Virus record (IMG/VR): IMGVR_UViG_3300006921_000093
Coordinates: 1 to 29,009 of that record
From: a virus
DNA length: 29,009 nt
Reading direction: 5' to 3' (one strand)
A program made the position numbers and the translations under genes. Shown here piece by piece: positions 15,976 to 23,839 of this stretch. The notes under the pieces were generated by a model. That model did no database searches. It was not told the origin of the DNA and saw only the letters and a program-made list of their open reading frames with translations. The first letter of the stretch is position 1. Each line of letters opens with the position of its first letter.

Positions 15976-16761
15976 ATGGGTATTGACTTAGCTAAAATGA
16001 AAGCCAAACAGGCTGCCTTGACTAATCGAAGTGGAGGTTCCGACGACAATCACTATTGGAAGCCAGACGAGGGAACGCATCAGATCCGTCTTGTGTGCCC
16101 TGAAGGCGGCGATCCATTCTTTGAGGCGTATTACCACTACGGCATGGGTGCCGAAGGTAAGACTACCGTCCTCAGCCCACGCACTAACGGTGATGCTGAC
16201 CCCATCGCAGAGTGGGGAACCAAGCTGTGGAACGAAGGCACTGATGCTTCGAAGGAAGCTGCCAAGCGTTTCTGGCCTAAGATGCGAGTATTCGCCCCCA
16301 TCGTTGTTCGTGGTGAAGAGGGCAAAGGCGTTCGCTGGTGGGGCTTTTCCCGCACCACCTATCAGGCACTACTTGATGTAGTTCTTGACCCTGAGTATGG
16401 CGACATCACCGACACCGAAACGGGTACGGACATTCGCATTGACTATGGAAAGAAGCAAGGTCAGTCCTTCCCAACGACTGATGTGCGCCCAATGCGCCGA
16501 ACCAGCAAACTTGCCGCTACGGACGAGGAAGTCAACACCCTGTTAGGAAATATTGCCGCCGCAGCAGATGTGTTTGATGTCACCTCTTATGAGGAGTGTG
16601 AGCGCATTTTGAGCGCCACTCTCGGGGAGACTACCGTGGATGACAGCGACGGCACCACTCGCTATAACAATGACAATGCCAACCAAAAGGCAGATAATTC
16701 CGACTCAACCCTTAAGGGTGTTTCTGATATCGATAGTGCCTTTAATGAGTTGATGGCATAG
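15976..16761 (+). CDS. 32: Single-stranded DNA-binding protein, gp32-like
   Basis: This coats ssDNA during replication and recombination and recruits UvsX and helicase. The N-terminal basic helix (about 4-20) is the cooperativity arm. The core shows HYWKPDEGTHQIRLV (26-40), FFEAYYHYGMG, RFWPKMRVFAPIVVRG (98-113), VRWWGF, LDPEYGDITDTETGTDI and FPTTDVRPMRRTS. The C-terminus is acidic and flexible (DDSDGTT ... SDIDSAFNELMA). T4 gp32 binds zinc through a His and three Cys; here the corresponding loop (about 66-80, LSPRTNGDADPIAEW) has no Cys, so the zinc site is lost. The gene has its own promoter upstream and a hairpin downstream, fitting high expression. Confidence 0.9.
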   Translation: MGIDLAKMKAKQAALTNRSGGSDDNHYWKPDEGTHQIRLVCPEGGDPFFEAYYHYGMGAEGKTTVLSPRTNGDADPIAEWGTKLWNEGTDASKEAAKRFWPKMRVFAPIVVRGEEGKGVRWWGFSRTTYQALLDVVLDPEYGDITDTETGTDIRIDYGKKQGQSFPTTDVRPMRRTSKLAATDEEVNTLLGNIAAAADVFDVTSYEECERILSATLGETTVDDSDGTTRYNNDNANQKADNSDSTLKGVSDIDSAFNELMA

Positions 16762-16776
16762 TTGACCACCGCCCGC

Positions 16777-16810
16777 AGGAAGGCATGGGGTTACAGATGC
16801 CTTTCCTTTT
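16777..16810 (+). terminator. Hairpin between gp32 and uvsX, probable partial terminator
   Basis: AGGAAGGCAT (16777-16786) pairs with ATGCCTTTCCT (16797-16807) with one bulged T, and TTTT follows. It would lower transcription past the abundant SSB gene or protect its 3' end. The uvsX ribosome site GGAG overlaps the downstream side, so read-through must occur. Confidence 0.6.
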
Positions 16811-16819
16811 GGAGATAAG

Positions 16820-17890
16820 ATGAGCAGACAACGATCAAGTTCCTTAGTTGCCGATCTGCGCAACGAACTAAACAAGGCAGCCAAAGAAAATATTGCTTAT
16901 GACCTGCATGGGGAAAACCCAACGGATGTCAAAACATGGATTTCCACTGGCTCAACCTTGTTGAATTATATTATTTCCAACCGTCGTGACGGAGGGATTC
17001 CGGTAGGCAAGCTCACCACAATTGCTGGTGAATCCGCCAGCGGTAAGAGCCTTGTCGTGACTCAGATCCTAGCTAACTGCCAGAAGATGGGAGGGCTCGC
17101 TGTATATATTGATACAGAAAACGCCGCCTCTCCAGATTTTATGGAACAGTTGGGACTTGACACAAAGAACAATTTTATCTATGTTCAGCCGGGTACTATT
17201 GAGGAAGTGTTTGAAAACATTGAACGCCTCATTGGACTCATCCGAGAAAAGGCACCAGATAAACTTGTCTGTATTGTATGGGACAGTGTTGCCGGCACCC
17301 CAGTCAAAGCCGAGGTGGAAGGGGACTATGACCCCAACAGCCGTATCGGTCTGACAGCCAAGGCATTAGCCAAAGGTATGCGGAAAGTAACGGAGACACT
17401 CGGCAAAGAACAGATTGCTATGGTTTTCACTAACCAGTTGAAGACCAACATTGGCGTGATGTTCGGAGACAACCGAGTTGAGCCCGGCGGCAAGGCTCTG
17501 CCCTACCACGCTTCCAGCCGTATCTGGCTGACTCAGCACAAGGGAAAAGCTAATGGTCAGATTCTAAACGAGAAGAAGCAGGTCATTGGTTTCCATACCA
17601 GTGCGAAGACTATGAAGTCTCGTTTTGGCCCATCGCCAAGGAGTTGTCAGTTTGATGTATTATTTGATCTAGCTAATGATAGGGTAGGTGTAGACGATGA
17701 AGGTTCCTGGCTTAGCGCCATTGTTGGCACGCCTGGTTGCATTCGTAGTGGTGCTTGGTATACAATCAATGTTGACGGCGAAGATAAAAAGTTCCAATCC
17801 AAGGAATTCCCCGCCCTCCTAGAAGATAAGAAGTTTCGTAAAAGAGTTCTTGACATTCTAGAGGATGAGTATAAAATAGGGAAGAAGTAG
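16820..17890 (+). CDS. uvsX: UvsX/RecA-like recombinase
   Basis: This makes a filament on ssDNA and does ATP-dependent strand exchange, driving recombination-dependent replication and repair. Walker A is GESASGKS (70-77), the catalytic Glu is in DTE (98-100), and Walker B is VCIVWD (150-155). Loop sequences include NQLKTNIGVMFGDNRVEPGG (205-224), and the C-terminal half has FHTSAKTMKSRFGPSPRSCQF, typical of UvsX rather than bacterial RecA. The 356 residues are close to T4 UvsX (about 390). It follows gp32, its partner, in the same unit. No uvsY is seen in the window. Confidence 0.93.
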   Translation: MSRQRSSSLVADLRNELNKAAKENIAYDLHGENPTDVKTWISTGSTLLNYIISNRRDGGIPVGKLTTIAGESASGKSLVVTQILANCQKMGGLAVYIDTENAASPDFMEQLGLDTKNNFIYVQPGTIEEVFENIERLIGLIREKAPDKLVCIVWDSVAGTPVKAEVEGDYDPNSRIGLTAKALAKGMRKVTETLGKEQIAMVFTNQLKTNIGVMFGDNRVEPGGKALPYHASSRIWLTQHKGKANGQILNEKKQVIGFHTSAKTMKSRFGPSPRSCQFDVLFDLANDRVGVDDEGSWLSAIVGTPGCIRSGAWYTINVDGEDKKFQSKEFPALLEDKKFRKRVLDILEDEYKIGKK

Positions 17891-17904
17891 GGAATGAGTC
17901 AACA

Positions 17905-18336
17905 ATGGAATCCGACCCGACAAATGAGATCCGCAACAAGTTTCTCAAGCTGGCTCTTCGCCGCATCGACGGAGAAGACTACAGCCAAGACATTCAGCAT
18001 CGCCACGCTGCTGTTGTTGTAAAAGCAGGGCGTGTCCTTTCGGTGGGTAGAAACCGAGATAAGACCCATCCTGATGCTGTGGGAATTGATGAGGACGGCG
18101 AAGTCTTCACTCGGACTATCCATGCTGAAATGGACGCAATTTCTAAAGTAAAGAATAAACAACACTTAAAAGGTGCGACCATTTATGTGGCTCGCAAAGG
18201 CAGAAATCAAAAAGCGGGGATGTCTTGTCCCTGTAGGATGTGCCAGGGTGTCATCAGCAAGTACGGTCTCAAGAAGGCAGTATTTACGACCGACTATGGA
18301 ACTGGTATGCTAGAGTTTGACGGAGAAGAGAAATGA
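17905..18336 (+). CDS. Deoxycytidylate-type (CMP/dCMP) deaminase
   Basis: A zinc-dependent cytidine/deoxycytidylate deaminase: the HAE motif (73-75) gives the zinc His and catalytic Glu, and SCPCRMC (107-113) gives the PCxxC zinc cysteines 110 and 113. The 143 residues are short compared with T4 dCMP deaminase (about 190). The dCMP activity is inferred from phage context: making dUMP for thymidylate synthesis beside the reductase. A base-editing or nucleoside deaminase role cannot be excluded. It begins 14 nt after the uvsX stop, and its TGA overlaps the next ATG. Confidence 0.8.
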   Translation: MESDPTNEIRNKFLKLALRRIDGEDYSQDIQHRHAAVVVKAGRVLSVGRNRDKTHPDAVGIDEDGEVFTRTIHAEMDAISKVKNKQHLKGATIYVARKGRNQKAGMSCPCRMCQGVISKYGLKKAVFTTDYGTGMLEFDGEEK

Positions 18337-19286
18337 AGCGATTACTTATCATTGACGGACAGAACATGTTTATTAGAAACTATGTCATGTCTCCACAATT
18401 AGATTCTAACGGAAAGCCTATAGGGGGTTTGACGGGGTTTTTGAGGTCTCTGCAAAAAGAGATCCGCCGTACAAACCCCGATAGGGTAGTTGTGGCATGG
18501 GAGGGTCCTGGCGGATCACAGGCTCGCAGAGAAAAGAACAAAAACTATAAAGTTGGACGCAAGGCCCCCAAGCTGAATCGAGAATATGAATTCGCTAACC
18601 CCGACGAAGAGCGAGAAAACAAGTATGAGCAGATTATCCGTCTGACCGAGTACCTAGAGAAACTCCCCGTTTTGCAGCTTTCGGTGGAAAATGTTGAGGC
18701 AGATGATGTAATTGCGTGGCTGTGTCATTGTGGTGAGTATGATGACTGGCAAAAGGTTATCCTCTCTTCGGACAAAGACTTTATTCAACTTTGTAGCGAC
18801 AAGACCGTTTTGATCCGCCCTGGTAAAAATGAGGAGATTTTAAACCGTGAGCGCATTCTAGAACAATATAGTATTCACCCCCGAAATTTTGCTTGGGCAC
18901 GGGCTATCACAGGAGACAAATCGGACAATCTGGACGGCGTGAAGGGCTTGGGCTTAGCAACTGTGGCTAAGAGGTTTTCCTTCCTTTCAGAAAATAAAGA
19001 CTATGGGATCAAAGATATTTTAACACATGCAAAAAATAATAATTCTAAAATCAAGGCTTATCAGAATGTTCTGGATAGCGAAGATATTATTGCTTCAAAT
19101 TACGAAATCATGCAGCTATATACCTCTACCATTTCTAACCAAGGAGTTCAAAAACTCAAGTACGCAATACAGAATGATGGAGTCACTCTGGATCGCACCC
19201 AAATTAGAACGATGCTCCTCAAGGACGGAATTGGTACTCTTAACATTGACGAACTGATGCTTATGTTGCGCTCACACAAAAAATAG
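18333..19286 (+). CDS. rnh: 5'-3' exonuclease / RNase H, T4 Rnh-like FEN nuclease
   Basis: A flap/5' nuclease that removes RNA primers and short DNA flaps from lagging-strand fragments. The acidic metal cluster is readable: Asp8 (LLIIDGQNMF), Glu57 (VVVAWEG), EADD (122-125), SSDKDF (145-150) and GDKSDNLDGVKGLG (194-207), where the last matches the helix-hairpin-helix entry. Arg65/Arg66 and Lys68-Lys73 resemble the arch region. The 317 residues compare with about 305 in T4 RNase H. It starts at ATGA over the deaminase stop. Paired with the DnaE polymerase, it would supply the RNA-removing step that Pol I does in cells. Confidence 0.9.
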   Translation: MKRLLIIDGQNMFIRNYVMSPQLDSNGKPIGGLTGFLRSLQKEIRRTNPDRVVVAWEGPGGSQARREKNKNYKVGRKAPKLNREYEFANPDEERENKYEQIIRLTEYLEKLPVLQLSVENVEADDVIAWLCHCGEYDDWQKVILSSDKDFIQLCSDKTVLIRPGKNEEILNRERILEQYSIHPRNFAWARAITGDKSDNLDGVKGLGLATVAKRFSFLSENKDYGIKDILTHAKNNNSKIKAYQNVLDSEDIIASNYEIMQLYTSTISNQGVQKLKYAIQNDGVTLDRTQIRTMLLKDGIGTLNIDELMLMLRSHKK

Positions 19287-19297
19287 TGTGCGCCCTC

Positions 19298-19325
19298 TTC
19301 ACATTTTCATCTTTTGAGTTATAGT
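19298..19325 (+). promoter_or_regulatory. Candidate promoter before the helicase gene
   Basis: TTCACA (19298-19303) is followed after 16 nt by TATAGT (19320-19325) in a 62-nt gap. The helicase ATG lies 23 nt below the -10, with a weak ribosome site. This may boost expression of helicase and reductase inside the longer operon. Confidence 0.5.
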
Positions 19326-19348
19326 AGAAGTAGATAAAAGGTTGGCAG

Positions 19349-20767
19349 ATGACAGAACGAGAATACGAAACTTTTAGTAAATTTGGAAAATCTTTCCAAG
19401 AGAAGCTTGTAAAGCTGATTCTCTTTGATCGTCATTTTGCTAACCAAATGGAAGAGGTTCTCGATGTATCATATTTAGAACTTAAATACCTTCAGGTGTT
19501 TGTGGACCTCCTTTTTCGTCATAAAGAGTCCTACCCTCACCCCACCTATGAGGCGATGGTATCTGTTATCCGAACTCAGACTGAGGATTACTCCGACAGT
19601 GTCATAAAGCAAGTAATTGACTTCCTCGCCCGCATTAAAAGTAATGCTATTGGGGACGAGGACGCAGATTATGTCAAGGAGAAGTCTCTTGATTTCTGCA
19701 AAAAGCAGAAACTAAAAGAGGCGATTCTTAAATCTGTAAATCTACTCCAGACGCAAAGCTTCGAACAGATTCAAAAAGTTATCAATGATGCTATGAACCT
19801 AGGCGCAGACAACGATCACGGTCATGATTACCACAAGGATGTCCTTGATCGCTTTGAATTGCAAATGCGCAACCCTGTCTCTACCCACTGGGATGAGATT
19901 GATATGATCACCAAGGGCGGTCTGGGCAAACGAGAGCTTGGTGTAGTGGTCGCCCCAACCGGCGCAGGTAAGTCTATGGCACTTGCTCATCTTGGTGCGA
20001 TGGCTGTAGTTAAGGGCAAGACCGTTGTTCACTACACATTAGAGTTAGCAGACACAGTTGTAGGTCAGAGGTATGATTCGTGTATCACTGGGATTGAACT
20101 AAAGCACTTGATGACCATGAAGGACTCTATCCTAGAGGTGATCGAGCACATCCCCGGACAACTGATCATTAAAGAGTATCCAACTAAGTCAGCCTCCACT
20201 CGTACAATCTCAATGCACCTAGAGAAACTAAAACAAAAAGGCATCACTCCCGATATGATTATCGTAGACTACGCTGACCTTTTGAAGCCAACGGCATCTG
20301 GGTTCAAGACCCAGGAGCTACGCCACAGCCTTGGCAATATCTATGAAGAACTCCGAGCCATCGGACAAGTCTGGGATATTCCAGTGTGGACAGCATCCCA
20401 AACCAATCGCAGCGGATTGAACGCTGAGGTCATCACGATGGAATCCATCAGTGAAGCCTTTAGCAAGTGCTTTGTGGCTGATTTTATCTGTTCCATCTCC
20501 CGGACGGTTGATGACAAGACGGAGAACAAAGGGCGCATGTTCGTCGCTAAAAACCGCAACGGCATTGATGGTATCGTCTACCCTATGGAAATTAATACTG
20601 CCAAGGTTCACCTGCGAGTATTGCCTCCGGATGAGGATTCCTCAATCGACGCTGTGGTTATGAAAACAAAACAAGAGCAAGATGAGCACTTGCGGCAAAA
20701 GTATAAAAAGTTCAAACAAGAGAAGAAAAAACAACAACAAATTAAACAAGGAGCACCCGAGCTATGA
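19349..20767 (+). CDS. 41: Replicative DNA helicase, DnaB/gp41-like
   Basis: A RecA-fold hexameric helicase that unwinds the fork 5' to 3' on the lagging strand. Walker A is PTGAGKSM (203-210) and Walker B is MIIVDYAD (303-310). The sensor helix TASQTNRSG (348-356) is typical of DnaB/gp41. The N-terminal 160 residues form a helical domain as in T4 gp41. The 472 residues match gp41 (475). The C-terminal 35 residues are rich in Lys, Gln and Glu (KKFKQEKKKQQQIKQ) and could bind partners. No primase is in the window. It overlaps the reductase by ATGA. Confidence 0.93.
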   Translation: MTEREYETFSKFGKSFQEKLVKLILFDRHFANQMEEVLDVSYLELKYLQVFVDLLFRHKESYPHPTYEAMVSVIRTQTEDYSDSVIKQVIDFLARIKSNAIGDEDADYVKEKSLDFCKKQKLKEAILKSVNLLQTQSFEQIQKVINDAMNLGADNDHGHDYHKDVLDRFELQMRNPVSTHWDEIDMITKGGLGKRELGVVVAPTGAGKSMALAHLGAMAVVKGKTVVHYTLELADTVVGQRYDSCITGIELKHLMTMKDSILEVIEHIPGQLIIKEYPTKSASTRTISMHLEKLKQKGITPDMIIVDYADLLKPTASGFKTQELRHSLGNIYEELRAIGQVWDIPVWTASQTNRSGLNAEVITMESISEAFSKCFVADFICSISRTVDDKTENKGRMFVAKNRNGIDGIVYPMEINTAKVHLRVLPPDEDSSIDAVVMKTKQEQDEHLRQKYKKFKQEKKKQQQIKQGAPEL

Positions 20768-22635
20768 ACGACCACGATCTATCCAAAACTATCTTATCCG
20801 ACATCACTGTCTATATGAAGTATGCTCGGTATTTGCCGGAAAAGAACCGCAGAGAAACTTGGGAAGAGCTTGTCGGGCGCAATATGGAAATGCATATGCG
20901 CAAATATCCCGATCTTAAACAAGAGATTAAAGACTCTTATCAGCTTGTATACGACAAGAAGGTGCTCCCTTCCATGAGGTCTATGCAATTTGCCGGCAAG
21001 CCTATCGAGATTTCGCCCAACCGAGTTTTTAACTGCGCCTATGCTCCTGTAGATGACTGGCGAGTGTTTGGCGAAATTATGTTCTTGCTCCTCGGGGGCA
21101 CAGGCGTCGGCTACTCCGTCCAGCAGCACCATGTTGAGCAGCTACCTGAAATTCATAGACCAAACACAGAAAGAACCCGGAGGTATTTAATAAATGATAG
21201 TATTGAAGGATGGGCGGATGCAGTCAAGCATCTTGTCCGCAGCTACTTCTTTGGTGGCTCTAAGTTACGATTTGATTATAGTGATATTCGTGCAAAAGGT
21301 GCTCGCCTTGTAACCTCGGGAGGCAAAGCACCGGGTCCGCAGCCTCTACGGGAGTGCTTAGTAAAGGTTGAGGGAATCTTGAGCGAAAAAGCTGATGGTG
21401 ATAAGCTGTCTCCTATCGAGGTTCACGATATTGTTTGCCATATCGCTGACGCAGTATTGGCAGGCGGCATCCGGCGTGCAGCCTTGATCTGCCTGTTCTC
21501 GGCAAGTGATAACGAGATGATCTCTTGTAAGGCTGGCAACTGGTGGGAACAGAATCCACAGCGAGGTCGTGCTAACAATTCTGCCATGCTTTTGCGGCAT
21601 AGGATCACAAAAGAATTCTTCCTAGACTTGTGGAAGCGAGTGGAAGCATCTAACGCAGGCGAGCCCGGCATCTACTTGTCCAATGATAAGGACTGGGGAA
21701 CCAACCCGTGCTGTGAAATTGGACTACGACCCTTCCAGTTCTGTAACCTGACCGAAGTAAATGTCAGCAACATCACAGGACAAAACGACTTGGAAGAGCG
21801 AGTACGGGCTGCTGCCTTCATAGGAACACTACAGGCTGGATATACCGACTTCCACTATCTTCGTCCAGTCTGGCAACGGACCACGGAGAAGGATGCTCTT
21901 ATTGGAGTGTCTATGACTGGCATCGCTTCAGGGCGTGTTTTGTCAGATGACATAGATTTGACGGCGGCGGCTCATGTAGTCAAAGAGGAAAATGCCAGGG
22001 TAGCCCAGCTTATAGGAATCAACAAGGCAGCCCGCACAACCTGCGTAAAACCAGCAGGAACCACAAGTTTGACTCTGGGAACTTCCAGTGGTATCCATGC
22101 CTGGCACAACGATTATTATATCCGCCGAATCAGAGTTGGCAAAAATGAGCCAATTTATTGGCACCTCGCAATTCACCACCCAGAACTGGTGGAGGACGAG
22201 TACTTCCGTCCACACGATACCGCAGTCATCTCCGTGCCTCAACGAGCGCCCGAAGGGGCTATCTTGCGTGACGAGTCAGCCTTCCAGCTTTTTCGCCGGG
22301 TAAAGAAAATCACAAGAGAATGGGTTAGTCCAGGTAAACGCTCAGGTCAGAACGGGCACAATGTGTCGGCTACCATTTCTCTACACGAGAATGAGTGGAC
22401 CGACGCTGGGGAGTGGATGTGGGATAACCGAGAGCATTATAATGGCTTGGCTGTTCTCCCTTATGATGGCGGGTCTTATCAACAAGCCCCCTTCGAGGAT
22501 TGCTCTAAGGAGACCTTCCATGCCATGATGGCTACGCTGCAAGGTATCGACCTTACTAAGATAGTAGAAGAAGATGACAACACTGATTTGAAGGGTGAAC
22601 TGGCTTGCGCCGGCGGAGCTTGCGAGATTAGCTAA
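20764..22635 (+). CDS. nrdJ: Adenosylcobalamin-dependent ribonucleoside-triphosphate reductase (class II)
   Basis: This reduces NTPs to dNTPs using a B12-derived radical, with no oxygen requirement and no small subunit. The monomeric Lactobacillus-type pattern is clear: first redox Cys91 (VFNCAYAPVDDW), Asn314-Pro-Cys316-Cys-Glu318 with thiyl Cys316, partner Cys327 (FCNLTEVN), and the C-terminal redox pair Cys615 and Cys620 (CAGGAC). Length is 623 residues, against about 740 for the bacterial enzyme, so some regulatory insertion is shorter. The class differs from T4's NrdAB. Its activity depends on cobalamin from the host. It starts at ATGA over the helicase stop, and a new promoter begins just after it. 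Confidence 0.93.
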   Translation: MNDHDLSKTILSDITVYMKYARYLPEKNRRETWEELVGRNMEMHMRKYPDLKQEIKDSYQLVYDKKVLPSMRSMQFAGKPIEISPNRVFNCAYAPVDDWRVFGEIMFLLLGGTGVGYSVQQHHVEQLPEIHRPNTERTRRYLINDSIEGWADAVKHLVRSYFFGGSKLRFDYSDIRAKGARLVTSGGKAPGPQPLRECLVKVEGILSEKADGDKLSPIEVHDIVCHIADAVLAGGIRRAALICLFSASDNEMISCKAGNWWEQNPQRGRANNSAMLLRHRITKEFFLDLWKRVEASNAGEPGIYLSNDKDWGTNPCCEIGLRPFQFCNLTEVNVSNITGQNDLEERVRAAAFIGTLQAGYTDFHYLRPVWQRTTEKDALIGVSMTGIASGRVLSDDIDLTAAAHVVKEENARVAQLIGINKAARTTCVKPAGTTSLTLGTSSGIHAWHNDYYIRRIRVGKNEPIYWHLAIHHPELVEDEYFRPHDTAVISVPQRAPEGAILRDESAFQLFRRVKKITREWVSPGKRSGQNGHNVSATISLHENEWTDAGEWMWDNREHYNGLAVLPYDGGSYQQAPFEDCSKETFHAMMATLQGIDLTKIVEEDDNTDLKGELACAGGACEIS

Positions 22636-22641
22636 GGGCTC

Positions 22642-22670
22642 TTAAAGATGTGTGAGGTGTGTAGTATTAT
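22642..22670 (+). promoter_or_regulatory. Promoter for the co-chaperonin and accessory genes
   Basis: TTAAAG (22642-22647) is followed after 17 nt by TATTAT (22665-22670), and AGGAAAGGGG precedes the ATG at 22693. GAGGTGTG (22654-22661) between the boxes is shared with the gp32 promoter at 15925, so both may answer to one regulator. Confidence 0.6.
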
Positions 22671-22692
22671 ATCTCTAGGAAAGGGGACTAAG

Positions 22693-22950
22693 ATGAAACC
22701 ATTAAACCGCAGACTACTTATTGAAGTATTAAACCAAGAGGAGGAGAGCAGCGGAGCTTTCTTCGTGCCTCAAGAAAAGAAGGCACAGAGCGAGTTCACT
22801 ATAGGAATGGTTGTCGATTCAGCCGACGACTGCACATCAGACCTAAAGGGCAAGAAGGTTGTCTTCACAACCTTTGGGATTGAAACCGTCAAGGTGGGTG
22901 CAGAAGAATTTAGCTTCATCGGCGAGAGTCATGTAGTTTGCTGCGAATAA
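22693..22950 (+). CDS. GroES-like co-chaperonin, gp31 analogue
   Basis: This caps host GroEL to help fold the phage capsid protein. The start at 22693 is supported by AGGAAAGGGG 4-13 nt upstream and by the typical start KPLNRRLLIEVL (KPLxDRVLVxxL in GroES). The mobile loop region ESSGAFFVPQEKKAQSEFTIGMVVDS (about 18-43) and the strands KKVVFTTFGIETVKVGAEEFSFIGESHVV fit GroES fold. At 85 residues it is nearer to GroES (97) than to gp31 (111). In the loop the IVL-like triplet reads FFV. A longer frame from 22648 starts at the promoter and is rejected. Cys-Cys-Glu ends the chain. Confidence 0.85.
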   Translation: MKPLNRRLLIEVLNQEEESSGAFFVPQEKKAQSEFTIGMVVDSADDCTSDLKGKKVVFTTFGIETVKVGAEEFSFIGESHVVCCE

Positions 22951-22956
22951 TATTGT

Positions 22957-23553
22957 ATGAAATCTTTACTAGAGAAATGGAGCCAATTCGCTCTTGCTGC
23001 TGAGAGAAACAGGGGAAGAGAATATAATCATTCTTTTACAGAGAGGTTGTTTAGTTTAGACGAGGCAGATGCGGAAAAATCACAAGCCGCCCTTGAGAAA
23101 ATTGTAAATAACGACTGGGAACCCCAGTCCCCCAAGGCTTTCTACGAATCTCTTACTTGTAAATCTGATAATGATTCGTGCGTCAATAAGCATCCGGAAA
23201 TGACAACCGGATACAATGTGCCGGATCTTGCTAAGATGAAATTATATAAACTTGAGGGAATGAACATAGGCTTTGCCATCAAAGAACTGAAAGGTCGCCA
23301 CCAGGAAATAGTGGCGGTTCACAACAATGAAGACTCGGTGGGTGGCATTGGTCGAGCCCTTGTGGAGGCAGCAGTTGATAATGGCGGGTGCTTTTTAGAT
23401 CATTTTGCTACCCCTGCTCTTAATAATCTTTATAGTAAGCTAGGATTCGAAGAATATGAAAAATATGATTTTGACCCCCAGTATGTTAGTGACGGCTTTG
23501 TTGAGAAATATGGGGCAGTGGATGTCATTCTTCGCCGCCACAAGGACTGCTGA
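22957..23553 (+). CDS. GNAT-acetyltransferase-like protein with capsid-targeting-like N-terminus
   Basis: The C-terminal half (about 90-198) resembles a GNAT fold: strands GMNIGFAIKEL and QEIVAVHNN, the SVGGIGRALVEAA helix in the place of the acetyl-CoA loop, and ALNNLYSKLGFEEYEKYDFD, where YSKLGF is the usual GNAT signature. Substrate is unknown, and the acetyl-CoA loop (G-x-G-R-A) is short. The first 18 residues (MKSLLEKWSQFALAAER) resemble the N-terminus of the gene at 23836 and the MKTYQEFIAE capsid-targeting leader of T4 internal proteins. If real, this enzyme would be packaged and injected. It follows the co-chaperonin by 6 nt. Confidence 0.6.
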   Translation: MKSLLEKWSQFALAAERNRGREYNHSFTERLFSLDEADAEKSQAALEKIVNNDWEPQSPKAFYESLTCKSDNDSCVNKHPEMTTGYNVPDLAKMKLYKLEGMNIGFAIKELKGRHQEIVAVHNNEDSVGGIGRALVEAAVDNGGCFLDHFATPALNNLYSKLGFEEYEKYDFDPQYVSDGFVEKYGAVDVILRRHKDC

Positions 23554-23560
23554 GCCCCCC

Positions 23561-23839
23561 ATGACTACTGAAGAAAAAGCAGAGTACTATAGCCGCCTTG
23601 AGGAGGACCATCGTTTGGCACAAGAATTGTTTGCAGATGACCCTGCGCTTTTAGAGGGCGAATATAAAGATCGCATATCAACATTTACGCAAGAAGAGTT
23701 GGTGGCGAATCGTGGTCTTATGGAAAGTATTGAGGTCCGCTTAGCGAAAGCAGCGGACATGAGCAAAACTATTAAGTTTAGATGGCACCATACTCAACTC
23801 GCCAAGATTGAAATCAGTGCATTGGAGAATAAAAAATGA
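23561..23839 (+). CDS. Small unrecognised protein
   Basis: A 92-residue product from ATG 23561, which follows the upstream stop by 7 nt. A longer frame beginning at 23456 overlaps the previous gene by 98 nt and reads as shadow sequence before the ATG. The protein is acidic and helical (TTEEKAEYYSRLEEDHRLAQ, then DRISTFTQEELVANRGLMES and IKFRWHHTQLAKIEI), with no membrane segment. There is no good ribosome site, so it may depend on coupling to the upstream gene. It overlaps the next gene by ATGA. I do not recognise it. Confidence 0.6.
   Translation: MTTEEKAEYYSRLEEDHRLAQELFADDPALLEGEYKDRISTFTQEELVANRGLMESIEVRLAKAADMSKTIKFRWHHTQLAKIEISALENKK

Noticed and set aside
20318-20611. Minus-strand frame opposite the helicase gene
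   Set aside because: Opposite a conserved helicase domain, without a start site, promoter or recognisable motif.
23456-23560. Upstream extension of the small gene at 23561
   Set aside because: It overlaps the GNAT-like gene in another frame and reads as low-likelihood sequence. The ATG at 23561 follows the upstream stop closely.
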